A stretch of DNA of 54,597 nucleotides from Discostella pseudostelligera (Eukaryota; Bacillariophyta; Thalassiosirophyceae; Thalassiosirales; Thalassiosiraceae), in assembly GCA_036940085.1 (NCBI GenBank), contig JALLBK010000193.1:1-54597 (forward strand), written 5' to 3'. Position numbers and translations under genes: made by a program. The notes below the pieces were generated by a model. That model did no database searches and had not been told where the DNA came from. It saw nothing but the letters and a program-made list of their open reading frames with translations. Of the stretch, positions 34,501-45,021 are shown piece by piece; the first letter of the stretch is position 1, and every line of letters starts with the position of its first letter.

Positions 34501-36184
34501 ACGAAGCGCTTGCTCGTGTATTGAACAAGTTGCCATCTACTAAAGCGTTGATGGCGAGAATTTCCATGCTTAGAGCACTAAACAAAAGAGCTCGTTATGC
34601 GCTGCCTTGGCTCCCGCTGAGGTCGGCACAAGAAGGTAGTTCTATCCTTGGTGGTCTTGGTGGCTTTGGGTCGTCGTTGGAGCGTGCAGGGAGGACGTGG
34701 GATACGAAATCCCAAAGCTCGGTAAGGCTGGTTTGAACTCGAACATTGTAAACTGCTAGGCATATCTCACCGACAACCAAACTGTGTGATTTCAACACTT
34801 TCAGTGGATTCAAACGCCGTCAATCTCATCTAGGTTGAGAAAGTGCAAGACGATACTCTTTCCCAGCACCAGCAGGTACTTCTTGGACAGTGTCATGGAT
34901 GCCACGACATCGCCCACGCCACTTTCTCACGACGAGTATGAGCTACCCCGTGAAGTTCGCACGGTTCGGGTGAATAGGTTAAAGGCCCGTCGAGCAATGG
35001 CCTCGAATGATATTAGCCTGAAGAAAAAGCATAGCGTTTTCTCACAGCTTCAGAGAGACATGAATGGCTGGAGCGGGGCGACACTGAGGCGAGGGTTTGT
35101 TGCTAAGGGACATGGTGGACAAAAGCGAGCATTCAAAGTGAAACTCGTTGGAGAGGGCGTCAATGACTATTCCGGCCCTTACCGCGAGGTATTTACCGAT
35201 TCGATGCAAGAAATCACCGACATAGACTCCTCTGGGTGTAGTTCACTTGGGGTTCTACAGCCGTCTGCAAACAATCAAACGGATGTAGGCGATGGGAGAG
35301 ATTTGTTCATTTTTGCATTACCTCCCGATCATAACTCAAACTCACTGAATCCAGTTGTGAATACCGCGGATTTGCTCTCGTGCGAGGAAAAGGAATTGTT
35401 GAACAATTTCACTAGCTTAACACAAAAGAATGATGAAAGTTACCGAGAGATTGAAGAGGCCGTATCATACTTGGGGAAATTGGTAGGCACCGCTTGTAGA
35501 CATGGTATTCCAGTTGACTTGCCACTTCCCCTCGGAGTTGTCTGGGATCGTTTGACAGAGGACAAATACAATGCTGCTGCAATTTTGAAGGAAATCGATG
35601 TTCTTGCTTTCAAAACTTCGGAGGGTGATGGGCATCATACCGTGTCTCCAACCTACGATTACATCTTGGCAACACAACGGAGGTTGCTGAATGCATTTAC
35701 AGAGGGTCTATCGAGTGTAGTGCCAGTAGAGATCTTTTCGATGTTTACTGGCGCGCAGCTTCGGGATATTATTTGCGGAAACCCTGAAATCGATGTGGAA
35801 CTACTCCGCAGAGTAGTGGAGTATGAGGGATACACTGAAAACGACACTGTTATCACGTACTTTTGGGAGGTGTTGCGTGAGATGACGACATCAGAACGGA
35901 AGCTCTTCTTGCAATTTGTTTGGGCAAGGAATCGTCTCCCATTGAAAGCAAGCGATTTCGAAGCTCCGTTTCTGATTCAAAAGGATACAAAAGATATGAA
36001 CGAGAACGGAGATTTCCGTTTACCCAGTGCTAGTACTTGCTTTTTCTCACTGACACTTCCTGAGTACCCGACGAAGGAAGAGCTAAAGCAGAAGTTGGTT
36101 TTTGCCATCGAGAATGTTACTACAATGGAAAGTGATTTCGTTACCAATGACGCTGAGATCAGTGAGGGATGGCGAGGACTTTGA
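19517..36184 (+). CDS. Giant HECT-type E3 ubiquitin ligase with UIM, UBA, SPRY and MIB/HERC2 modules
   Basis: Twelve exons: 19517-19630, 19749-24180, 24276-27825, 27921-29131, 29218-29392, 29472-30600, 30685-32582, 32659-32896, 32979-33279, 33348-33803, 33895-34721, 34805-36184. They sum to 15,711 nt, or 5236 residues. Domains in order: acidic tract (about 580-655); UIM-like EELQRALTLSL (657-667); SPRY1 (about 1372-1520); two UBA domains (about 2824-2866 with QMAELGLPRQWAELAL, about 2900-2938 with LVEMGFPHHWCVEAL); acidic linker; SPRY2 (about 3016-3165); a MIB/HERC2-like domain (3763-3908) split by about 85 charged residues; SPRY3 (about 4093-4225); HECT (about 4846-5236). The catalytic Cys is C5189 in STCFFSLTLPEYP, 48 residues from the C terminus. 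HECT ligases take ubiquitin from E2 onto this Cys and pass it to substrates. No RCC1 repeats are seen. HERC1/HECTD4-like by size and content; orthology uncertain. Confidence 0.9.
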
Positions 36185-36333
36185 GATGTAAAATAAGACA
36201 GTTGAAATAATATTTAGAGTAAATAGACAATTAGATCATTGTGCCTTACAGTGCGGAGGCATTGCCCCATCTTGCTGTATCGAATGAAAAGACTGTGATT
36301 AAGTTCCAATTTCCGTTATCCTGCCGATCCGAC

Positions 36334-37903
36334 TTACACTAATTGGCCGTTCCCCGTTACAGGTTGTTGAACCAACTTTCCTCGCTGCCCCAACGTCTCC
36401 GGCATACAAAACGAGAACAATACTATTGGTATCACAGACAGCACTAACGATCCAGTCAAGCTGGCGACATGGCCCATTTTCTCAACCACAATCTGTCCGA
36501 GTAGATTGGAGAGCGTTCCACCCAACCCGAAGCAGGATGCTGTGAGGCCCATCAGAACATTGAATCTACCAGATCCAAACGCAATATCATTGACTAAGTA
36601 CGGATGCAGTAGCCCAAACAATCCTCCTCCAAGTCCATCCAATATTTGGGTAGACAACAACCATGATTCTCCGGCATCTTTCCAAAGAATGATGAGTGCA
36701 CATCGAATGGGAAGTGTTATCAGGCCGGCAATGAATAGAGGTTTACGTCCATATCCTCGTTTTGTCAGTATGTCGCCAACGTATGTTGCTCCCGACATGG
36801 TAAGTTGAGCAAGGACGATGGCACTTGCAATTAGCGGAATGGCCGACCGCTTTACGGAGCCATCGTCATTGTCACCACCCATGAGTTCTCCTAAGACAAG
36901 TAGAACGTTTGCATTGGCAAAGTGGAAAAAGAAGCCCGTCAAACATAGCACCACCGTCTTCCGATCTGCAAAGACTGACCAATAGCTCGATACCATCTTT
37001 TCTTCATCATTCAGTTCCAGTGCTGCAGATTGGTGTTGTTGATGCTTCATGTCAACGTAGTCAGCAGTAGACTCGTCATTCTTTACATTTGTATCACGCG
37101 CGACATCCTCATCCAACGTTCCAGCACCACTACTATTCGTACTCTGACTGTGGTGTGTAGATTGCAATCCTCGTCCCAACAATGCATCACCCTCCGGCAA
37201 CAATTGCACCGACCCAACTGCCAGCAATGCCGAAAATCCAATCACCAAAAAACAATACTGTATATTTGGATACAATACATAACTCACAGCGCCAGCCAAT
37301 ACCGCTGACAATATACACCCCACATGCCCCCAGAATATATTCGATGCCATGACTTCATCAAATACATCCGGACCAAAGGTTGCCAATGTTAATGCTGCAA
37401 CACATGGTCCAATGAAGGAACTGGATATCCCCTCGATGAATTTAGTAGTGTACATTAATACATGATTGACATTGCCTTCATGTACGAATAGGATGGCTGA
37501 TGCGGAGAATGCCGTGGCGACTGAGGCAATGGATAGGAAGGAGCGACGATCAAAATGTGTCTTATCGATAATGTCCCCGGCGATTGTTTGGACGAGTAGT
37601 GCCGTGAAACCCATGATGGATAGTGCAATACCGACGGAACCTTCGTTCCATCCTAGTGCTACTAGATAGATACCCTATAGGTATGAGAAAATAGAGACAA
37701 AATTCATGTGAATGGCGTGCTAGAGACGACGATTGACAATCATCGAGAGGCGATGCTGGATGATGATGCACCTCGAACACCAACATAATTCTCACCTGAA
37801 AAATGTTTAGTCCATCTCCCAATTGACCCAAGAAGAAGGAAACAAGCGCCAATGCGACCTTTGGTCGGATGTTGGTTTGAAGTAGGCTCTTCATCATGGT
37901 CAT
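36334..37903 (-). CDS. Major facilitator superfamily transporter
   Basis: Minus-strand exons are 37796-37903 and 36334-37674; the 121-bp GTGAGA-TAG intron joins NIFQ to GIYLVALGWNEG, giving 482 residues. The sequence is predominantly hydrophobic with about 12 membrane spans in two bundles and a polar central loop (about 215-265, Ser/Asp/His-rich). MFS features: the loop 2-3 motif GDIIDKTHFDRR (D-x-x-D/R-R), a PxVAALTLATFGP helix and a C-terminal LGGTLSNLLGQIVVEKMGHVASL segment. Substrate cannot be inferred. It shares a divergent 454-bp region with the ArfGAP gene and converges on the HECT gene (149 bp between stops). ATG 37894 is an alternative start. Confidence 0.88.
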
Positions 37904-38357
37904 GCTATCTACTATCGGTCAAAGTAAGGTGCCGACGTCGGCGGTCGTCATGGTCAATGATGTGTTTGTCACCTCTCACTCTCGCTCAACTCTCTTGCTG
38001 TTGCTGTTTGTGGTGTGGTTGTTGCAGGGAGGATCAAGACTCTCACATGAAGACAATGAGTATCTATGGTATTGTTCCTCTGTGTGCAGGGTCATTGTTG
38101 CTCTCGCGCTCGTGACGTCATCGCCCCAATGCCGAGCCCATTGCCTCGACAGACAGACGATGCACCCAGGCCGCCGCCCATCGACGGACGACGACGATGG
38201 CCGACAAAATCATCCTCCGCCGCTCACACTACTACTACTACGATAACCCCCGCCCCAGCCGCACCTCTCTCCGACAACCACCACCATAGTCACATCAATA
38301 GTAGGTACTATACTCCAGTCAACGTCTGAAACAACAACCGCATCAATCAATCTCATC
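37904..38357. promoter_or_regulatory. Divergent intergenic region, MFS and ArfGAP genes, with a CRE-like palindrome
   Basis: A 454-bp head-to-head gap. It contains the CRE palindrome TGACGTCA at 38113-38120, a bZIP-type site (TGACGT elements are reported as CO2/cAMP-responsive in diatoms), and a (CTA)n-like run near 38230. No gene is supported. Confidence 0.45.
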
Positions 38358-39503
38358 ATGTCAGGCAATATCAAAGCCGACGGTTCCATCACCGCGGCGG
38401 GTAAAAACCAAGTCACCATCCCCACCACCCTCAAAAACACTCAATTTCGTAAACTCAAAAACATCCCCTCCAACACCATATGCTTCGATTGTCCCAACAC
38501 ACGTCCCACTTGGGCATCCACCACCTACGGTATCTTCCTCTGTCTTGATTGCTCTGCCGCCCATCGTCAAATGGGTGTCCATATTAGTTTTGTTCGAAGT
38601 GTCGATTTAGATGAATGGACGCAACGACAGATTGATGCTATGCGCCTCGGTGGGAATGACAATGCCAAGAAATTTTTTGCAAAATATCATGAGAGTACAG
38701 GAAAAAGTGATAAGAAGTATACTAGTAAGGCAGCAGTGGCGTATAGGGCAGAGTTGGCCAAGTTGGTGGAGGCGGAGGCGGTGAAACGTGGTGAGGGGGA
38801 AGATAGTTATGATAGCAATGGTAGTAATGGTGGTGGGGGATCATTGTTGGACAATGCCGATGCCATTCTACGCAGAGAGATGGATGAGGAGGCACGTGCC
38901 AAAATTGATGCAGCACGTAGCAATAATGGTGGGGGTGCAGCAGGTGTTCTTCAACCAACGGCAAAATTGGCATCGCAACTTTCGGGAGCACGTGGACGAC
39001 TTGCTACACCTACGGGCACGCCCATTCCTACCCCCCCGGCCAGTGGTGGATTGAATCTCAATGGCATTACCACCACCTCTGCAGTAGGAGGTGGAGGACC
39101 CAAGCTGGTACTACGCAAGCCCACCTCGGCACCCAATGCAGCCTCCCGTCTACTCAAAAAATCCAGCACTCTTAGCACCTCATCCAAATTACGTGTCAAC
39201 AAACTATCCTCCAACAATGAGGAGGATACATTTGAAGATGTTGAAACAACCCAGAAGAACATTGAGGAAACGAAACTAAATGAAGGAGAAGAGAAGAGGA
39301 AACGAGAGGAGGAGGATGCCAAATTGGCAAGAGAGTTGCAGGAGAAATTTGATGGGATGACGACGACTGTGGCGGCAGTGCCCGAGATGACAGCAGCACC
39401 AGTAGTAGCACCGGCGGCGCCAGCAGCACCAAAAATGTCGGCCATGGAGGAAAATATGAAGAAATTAAGTTCGATGAATAGCGATTTCTTCTCGGGGTTG
39501 TAG
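38358..39503 (+). CDS. ArfGAP2/3 (Glo3)-like Arf GTPase-activating protein
   Basis: A single exon of 381 residues. The N-terminal ArfGAP zinc finger has C42-x2-C45-x16-C62-x2-C65 (CFDC...CLDC), followed by [21 protein letters not shown] with the arginine finger at R70. The helices after it ([26 protein letters not shown]) complete the GAP fold. The rest is low-complexity Gly/Ala/Thr, a basic stretch, a coiled-coil region rich in Glu/Lys (about 290-335) and an amphipathic end, [17 protein letters not shown], typical of the ArfGAP2/3 COPI-coat class. It stimulates GTP hydrolysis on Arf1 at the Golgi. It converges on the ARP6-like gene with 219 bp between stops. Confidence 0.92.
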   Translation: MSGNIKADGSITAAGKNQVTIPTTLKNTQFRKLKNIPSNTICFDCPNTRPTWASTTYGIFLCLDCSAAHRQMGVHISFVRSVDLDEWTQRQIDAMRLGGNDNAKKFFAKYHESTGKSDKKYTSKAAVAYRAELAKLVEAEAVKRGEGEDSYDSNGSNGGGGSLLDNADAILRREMDEEARAKIDAARSNNGGGAAGVLQPTAKLASQLSGARGRLATPTGTPIPTPPASGGLNLNGITTTSAVGGGGPKLVLRKPTSAPNAASRLLKKSSTLSTSSKLRVNKLSSNNEEDTFEDVETTQKNIEETKLNEGEEKRKREEEDAKLARELQEKFDGMTTTVAAVPEMTAAPVVAPAAPAAPKMSAMEENMKKLSSMNSDFFSGL

Positions 39504-39722
39504 ATGATAGTGCTGGCTAGCGGCAGAGTGAGCGCGTGGGGTGAGGGGTTGGGGAGGGGGGAGCAGAAGATAGGCCCTGCTTGGAAAGTATTGAATCATG
39601 GAATGTAGGTAATAGGTAAACGTGAATAGGACTGTTTATTTCATCGTGTCGCACATGATATGTAATTAATTGAGCAACTAATATGTCTATCACCCTCTCT
39701 CTCCTCTCTGGTGGAGTCATCG

Positions 39723-41873
39723 TCATGAAGTCATCGATTTGTTGCTCCAAATTTCATGTTGGTTCTTACCCGCTTTCTTCATGGTCTCCCAGCTTACTCT
39801 GTCGATGCTGAATTGCTCCTGAAAGCCTGCACGTTGTGCAAATTGCTTCGCGCCCTAATTGTACACATTCGGGAAATCAATGGAAACAAATTCATTTAAT
39901 GAGAAACATTCCATTGCAAGGTGAACGAATTAAATTTCATCAGTGAATATGCTGCCACTCACCTCCCAGGCATACGAAACAGGATCGTCTGGCAAATAGA
40001 CTCGCACCTCATAATTCGTCGGTGCTAGCTTTCTCAACTCCGTCTCCACCCTAGCATGAAAGCCCGGAATCTTTGCATCCCCTCCCACTAACAAAATATT
40101 ATGATACATTGCCGCTCGCACCGTCGATGGGCATGCCGAAATCGATTCCACAATCGCCTCGGCAACACCTCCACAATCCAATCCAATATCGGATGGTCGG
40201 AATAATACTTCGGGTATGGCAAATCGTTCTACCGACATAGCCAGTGCTTGTCGTTCGAGTGATTCCTGCGCTCTACGCTTTCGTTCCGCGTCTCGCATTG
40301 CCTTTAGTCGGTGGAGACGTTGTTGATCTGTTTCATCCTCGGAATCAGTGTCAGAATCGTCCATGATGATGTCACCATCCTCCTCGGTTACATCGGCATT
40401 CGAACTACATTCTTTTCTGGTACTTCGGTTCTTCTTTTTGACGTGCTTTTTGCATTTGACATTATCAGCTTTGATAGCCTTACTTCCGTTCGTTTCCCTC
40501 AAAACTGTAGATTCGTCACCATTCTTGTCCGTCCCTTCTACTGCATTACTCGCTCCTTTTTGCAACTCTCTCGCCTCCTCCGCAAGCTCCCGTCGCTCCC
40601 TCTCCGTATCACCTCGTTCCATATCCAATTTCATCTGTTCCATCTCCTCCAATTCTCTCTTCCGTTGCAATGGTTCCGGCAACCGTACCGATCCACGAAA
40701 TGTATTCACAAAATCAGGTAATAAGTACTCCCTATCAAACCATCGCATTCCCTTGCGCACATTCCGTGCCTTGGTCATCTCCACATCGAATTGATCACTA
40801 ACAAAACATAATTGTTCCTTTACATCATTGACAATATGATATTCATCCATCATATTCCATTGCCGATAGGTGACATACTCTTTTAGTAAATTGGTAAGTA
40901 CCTTCCCCCCAATGTCGAGACGACGAATGGCACTGACAATGGCGTTGCCAGACTGATGGGTTGGTACTATGTGAGTGAAGGAGTATCCCGAATCAACGAC
41001 ACAACAGCAGTTTGTATTGTCGTTACTCCACACGGATAATTCTGATGATGGCGGTGGAGACGACAATGATGATGATGTATCGTTGGGAGGATATGTCATT
41101 GTCGGCATTGATTGACAGAAGGAAAGATACTGTATCGCTGCCATACACGGTCCCAACAATCTAGCCACCCTCCCCAATCCCAATTCACGAAATAAGATAC
41201 AATCAACAATCTCGGATATAACCGATAAAACAAAGGGTGGTTCGAGTAGGAGAAATGTGCAGTCATTGGACGAGTAGGTGGTGGTTCGTTGTTGATGCGA
41301 TTGTGCAGCAATAGCAGCAGATGATTGGTATGGTGGTTGTTTGCCCCGCCGTGTTGCCGTGGATGAAATCGTCCCCAAGAATCCAGCGCCACCCGATGGT
41401 TTGGGAATCACACCAACATTCTCCAAAACTCGATTCCAAACTCTTAATTGTGTCTCCCCATCACATATCATGCCACGTTCCAACGAATACTTCCATGACA
41501 ATTGACCTAGATTTTTCATGTGCAATGTGATTTCATCGCCAGATAAGACGGTGAGTTGATGTGGTGGTCGAGCTGTGGCGTTGTAAATGCTGGACATGGC
41601 TGGGATGGTTGTGGCAGCAGTAGTAGTATTTTCCACGCCGCTAGCAGAAACCCCAACAGGTGGAAGGAGACCAAATTTCACAGTCCATCCGCCATTGTCA
41701 ACAATGCAAATTGGTAAATTATCATTGTTGCCTGTCGACATTGTTGGCACGGGCGATGAAGAGGAGGAGTGCGGCTGTGAAGATGGCGAAGATTTTTTGG
41801 CATTTCCTGACTTTTTAGATGGAGAGGAAGAAGATGAACCCACCACCTCGTTTCGTGTCATGGCCATTGTCAT
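39723..41873 (-). CDS. ARP6: Actin-related protein, ARP6-like (SWR1-complex type)
   Basis: Minus-strand exons are 39963-41873 and 39723-39854, with a 108-bp GTGAGT-TAG intron. Without splicing the frame would end in an intronic stop; splicing gives AWEGAKQFAQ and a 43-residue tail, for 680 residues. Actin-fold blocks: CIVDNGGWTVKFGLLP; SLERGMICD; LLLEPPFVLSVISEIVD; VVDSGYSFTHIVPTH; AIRRLDIGGKVLTNLLKEYVTYRQWNMMDE (strongly ARP6-like); FAIPEVLFRPSDIGL; ILLVGGDAKIPGFHARVE. A charged insertion of about 130 residues (Glu/Arg/Lys/Asp-rich, about 395-530) lies between subdomains, so the protein is longer than animal ARP6 (about 400). ARP6 places H2A.Z through SWR1 in the nucleus. ATG 41861 is an alternative start. 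Confidence 0.85.
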
Positions 41874-42132
41874 CGTTTTCCCAAAACCAAAACCAAAACC
41901 TCGATCAATTGTTCAAAACGAAGAAGCAGATCTCAACGACGATGAATCCACAGCAATATCAAATGCCGAAGGTCTCAATGACAAAGTTAAGTCAATCTAT
42001 GGCAATGGAACTGCTGGCATAATAGTATGGTCAGGCATGAGATGTGGATATGAGATGCGTTTGGCGGCGGCCGGCTGCGGCGGCGGAAATTGAGGATGCG
42101 CCCGCCCTGCGCTGCGTAGAGTTTGGAGAGGC

Positions 42133-42176
42133 TCCCGCCAAAAAGGTGCCTCCCGCCAAAAGTGCACCTCCCGCCA
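42133..42176. promoter_or_regulatory. Triple E2F-like motif with 18-bp periodicity
   Basis: TCCCGCCAAA at 42133 and 42151, and TCCCGCCATT at 42169, spaced exactly 18 bp apart. They lie 260 bp upstream of the ARP6-like start and about 165-210 bp upstream of the thioredoxin-domain start, in a 467-bp divergent region. The repeat matches the E2F consensus in reverse complement. Regulation of either gene is inferred. Confidence 0.6.
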
Positions 42177-42340
42177 TTTTCACCTCTTCAATTCATCGAT
42201 AATCGAAAATCGAAAATCGATCGATTCATTGACAACCTTCCATCAATATTACCTCCGCCTATCCTTGTCGAATTCTGCAGACTAACCCCACTCTCTGGAT
42301 AATCAATAATACCACCTTTACAGAACGGCGCCGAAATCAG

Positions 42341-43526
42341 ATGCTTCGGGTAGCCTTCATTACTGCTGCTGTCGCAGGTTGGATGCCAAGCAGCTGTCGT
42401 TGGAAAAGTCACAGTTGTCGATGGTCATGTGCAGTGGCTGCATTCTCACCATCACTAAAGTATGCAACAGTTCAACCTACAATCCGTGATTTTATTTCAT
42501 CGTCACCTTTTAGCTCGTATGCGGAGACCATCCCATCTCTTTCTGATGATGGTGGTGGCGACGACGACTCGACGACTGCTACTACTACGACACCAATTTC
42601 GCCACGTCCTGGTGACATGAAACTGAGTGAAATTAAGGCTGAACTGAAGGAACACAATACATTATTTGCAGATTGTTTTGATCGTGAGAGTTTGGAAAAA
42701 CGATTGTTCGAGGCCCGGGAGAATGGTGCAGCGCAGAGGGAAGTAGACAATCCTGTCTCTACAGCAACAGCAACAACAACAGCAACAGCTACCACACAAT
42801 CTGAATCCAAAGACGAGGAGTTCGACAGACACAGCACTCTCACTCAACTACGTTCCCTCCGCGTCAAAGATCTCAAAATACAACTTTCCGAGCTCAAAGT
42901 ACGCTGGGGGACCATGATTGAAAAAGAAGAATTGGTCCAAGCACTCTGTAACGCCTTGGAAGAACGATTTCATGCTAGTAAGAATTTCAGTCGGAGTGGA
43001 AAATTAGTTCCAGGTATCGTAGCCGATGTGGATGAGAGTGTATTGCTACAAGAGCTGGGGTGGTTGGAATCAGATGTGAATCGGGGTATTATCACAACAT
43101 CAGCATCATCATCGTCGTCGACGTCAACAACATCACCACATCCACCAATATTGCTCGATGTGTATGCTACATGGTGCGGACCGTGCAAATTCCTTGCGCC
43201 CATACTTGAAAAGGTGGCAGAGGAGGTAGGACCGACGGTACGAGTGATGAAGTTGGATAGTGACAAGTATCCTCGATTATCGAGCGTGTTGAAAGGTGAG
43301 TGTATGGGAAAGGTAGTCACCTTCTGTGTCCATTCATTTTGTTTCTTGAGACACCAAATCTAATCTCTCCGAACAATCCACTACAATATTCGCATACAAA
43401 GTGGGTGGATTGCCCACACTGATTCGACTGGATGGTGGTGATGTAAGTAAGGAGATACAACGTGTGGAGGGTGCCTTGACGAAGGATCAATTGATTGATT
43501 TTGTGAATGGAAATTTCAATAGATAG
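42341..43526 (+). CDS. Plastid-targeted thioredoxin-domain protein with SAP-like N-terminal region
   Basis: Exons are 42341-43295 and 43402-43526 (106-bp intron, donor GTGAGT, acceptor AAAG), giving 359 residues. The leader MLRVAFITAAVAGW is followed by CAVAAFSPS, an ASAF-type motif. Two helical SAP-like segments (about 90-125, 165-205: KLSEIKAELKEH, LRSLRVKDLKIQLSELKVRWG) precede a thioredoxin domain with VYATWCGPCKFLAPILEKVA and, over the splice junction, DSDKYPRLSSVLK-VGGLPTLIRL. The spacing from YP to the cis-Pro LPT is as in m-type thioredoxins, supporting the junction. It reduces disulfides through WCGPC. The SAP-like part could contact nucleic acid or a partner; this is uncertain. Confidence 0.82.
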
Positions 43527-43688
43527 GGAAGGAAACATAATGGTGTGAAATCATTATCTTGTTCTAGAGACTAGAGATGTGGCATTATAGGATGGAATCT
43601 TAGTTTCCAACGAAGCAAGAATCATCAAACGACAAATGATTCACATGATGGCGGCGTTAGGGACGAACCAACTCCGCTAATTCTCCCT

Positions 43689-44591
43689 CTACTCCGACAA
43701 TACTTCGCCAGCGTCACCACCATCATCCCCATCCACCGCCACCTGCTCTTCCTCGGCACTCTCCCGTCCCAAACTACCCACCACCTCGGCAGGTCGAATC
43801 ACATTCCCCTTAATTTCCAACCCCGATTTCAATGGACGAATAATCATCCCCTTATCATACTCTTCACTATATTCCTCTTCCACTGCCACCACCCTTCCCA
43901 TGGCACTACTAATACTCTGGCCACTTTCAACAGCATATTCGGACACACCCAATTCATTCAATGCCTTGTCAAACTCACTTCTCAAACCGGAATTTAATGT
44001 CTTGGCAAATGAATTACTTTCATACATAGTTCCCAAAGTTTCCAATTCATCATATACCGGTAAGAAGCTTTGTAGTATCGATGCACGACTTGCTGATTTG
44101 TTATCGGCATTATTGGCACCACGCATACGTTTATTGTTCTCCACTAGGGCGACTTGACGTGCATAACCGGCAGAGGAATACTTGTCGGCATCGTCTCTGA
44201 GATTGGATAAGGTTGTTTTTTTAGCCTTGAGTGATGATTCGAGTGAAGCGATGGTTTCTTTGAGTTCTTTGACGAGTTTATCTTCCTTTTTGGCCTCTTT
44301 GGATTTTTTGGAGGATGGTGGTTGCTGGTCAGTGTCATCGGCATCGGTGGTGACAGAGTCTTCGACGGCAGTGGCTGTAGAATCAGCTTCATTATTTTCC
44401 TCTCCACTCATGTAAATGGGATATGATAAGGTGAATGGAGTGAATGAGGATGGCAAGAGGATGCTGCTATGGTGCCTGCTGTTTGTCGCAGCGATGGGAG
44501 CGAAGGCATCGACGACGATAGTGATGAATGGCACCGACGATGCGACAATGGCGACGAAGATGCCTGCACTGGTAATAGTGGACGGTATCAT
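43689..44591 (-). CDS. GrpE-type nucleotide-exchange factor, plastid form
   Basis: A single exon of 300 residues. The start chosen is the ATG at 44591, giving MIPSTITSAGIFVAIVASS followed by VVDAFAPIA, a signal peptide plus ASAFAP motif. The frame is open 70 residues further upstream, but that part lacks targeting logic. The body has an acidic Ser/Thr/Glu linker, a long coiled-coil helix (KELKETIASLESSLKAKK), the GrpE four-helix region (ASILQSFLPVYDELETL) and the C-terminal beta wing (YDKGMIIRPLKSGLEIKGNVIRPAEV). GrpE releases ADP from plastid DnaK-type Hsp70. It faces the malate dehydrogenase gene across a 430-bp divergent region. Confidence 0.88.
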   Translation of the reverse strand: MIPSTITSAGIFVAIVASSVPFITIVVDAFAPIAATNSRHHSSILLPSSFTPFTLSYPIYMSGEENNEADSTATAVEDSVTTDADDTDQQPPSSKKSKEAKKEDKLVKELKETIASLESSLKAKKTTLSNLRDDADKYSSAGYARQVALVENNKRMRGANNADNKSASRASILQSFLPVYDELETLGTMYESNSFAKTLNSGLRSEFDKALNELGVSEYAVESGQSISSAMGRVVAVEEEYSEEYDKGMIIRPLKSGLEIKGNVIRPAEVVGSLGRESAEEEQVAVDGDDGGDAGEVLSE

Positions 44592-44768
44592 GGCTGCGAC
44601 TCTAGAGAGGCGGATGCTCCGTTTGATAGTCAAAGAGAGATGAATGGGCCCGTCAAGCTGAACGAGGGATGGATGTGATAGGTGGTGAATATGAATTGAT
44701 GATTTCGATGGAGGCCGCTCTCGCTCTCGATCGATCGTCCTCACATCTTCTTTGTGGAGAGAGCGCAT

Positions 44769-44846
44769 CCACGTGGATCTTTGTTTTGGCGGGAAGAACA
44801 ACTCTCCTCAGGTAGGAATTAGATACAACTGAATATTTTGGCGGGA
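44769..44846. promoter_or_regulatory. G-box plus two E2F-like sites, GrpE/malate dehydrogenase shared region
   Basis: CACGTG at 44769-44774 is followed 9 bp later by TTTGGCGGGA at 44784-44793, and a second TTTGGCGGGA lies at 44837-44846. The cluster lies about 180 bp from the GrpE start and 175 bp from the malate dehydrogenase start. The same pair of motifs occurs at 9934-10014. Confidence 0.6.
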
Positions 44847-45021
44847 AAGTGGATCTTTTGGATTTCAGATTCGCGAAGGAAAAGACAGACGGTGCATCAT
44901 TTCAAAAGATCGCGTCGATGATGATCGCGGCCACAAAATCAAAGGAAGGTCATCATTGATTGATATTATATCCAAACCCAACGCCAACGTCCATCAATAT
45001 CAATAGAATTGTTCCTCGACC

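Noticed and set aside
44592..44801. In-frame upstream extension of GrpE (70 residues)
   Set aside because: It would bury the signal peptide and ASAFAP motif in the interior; the ATG at 44591 gives a standard plastid leader.
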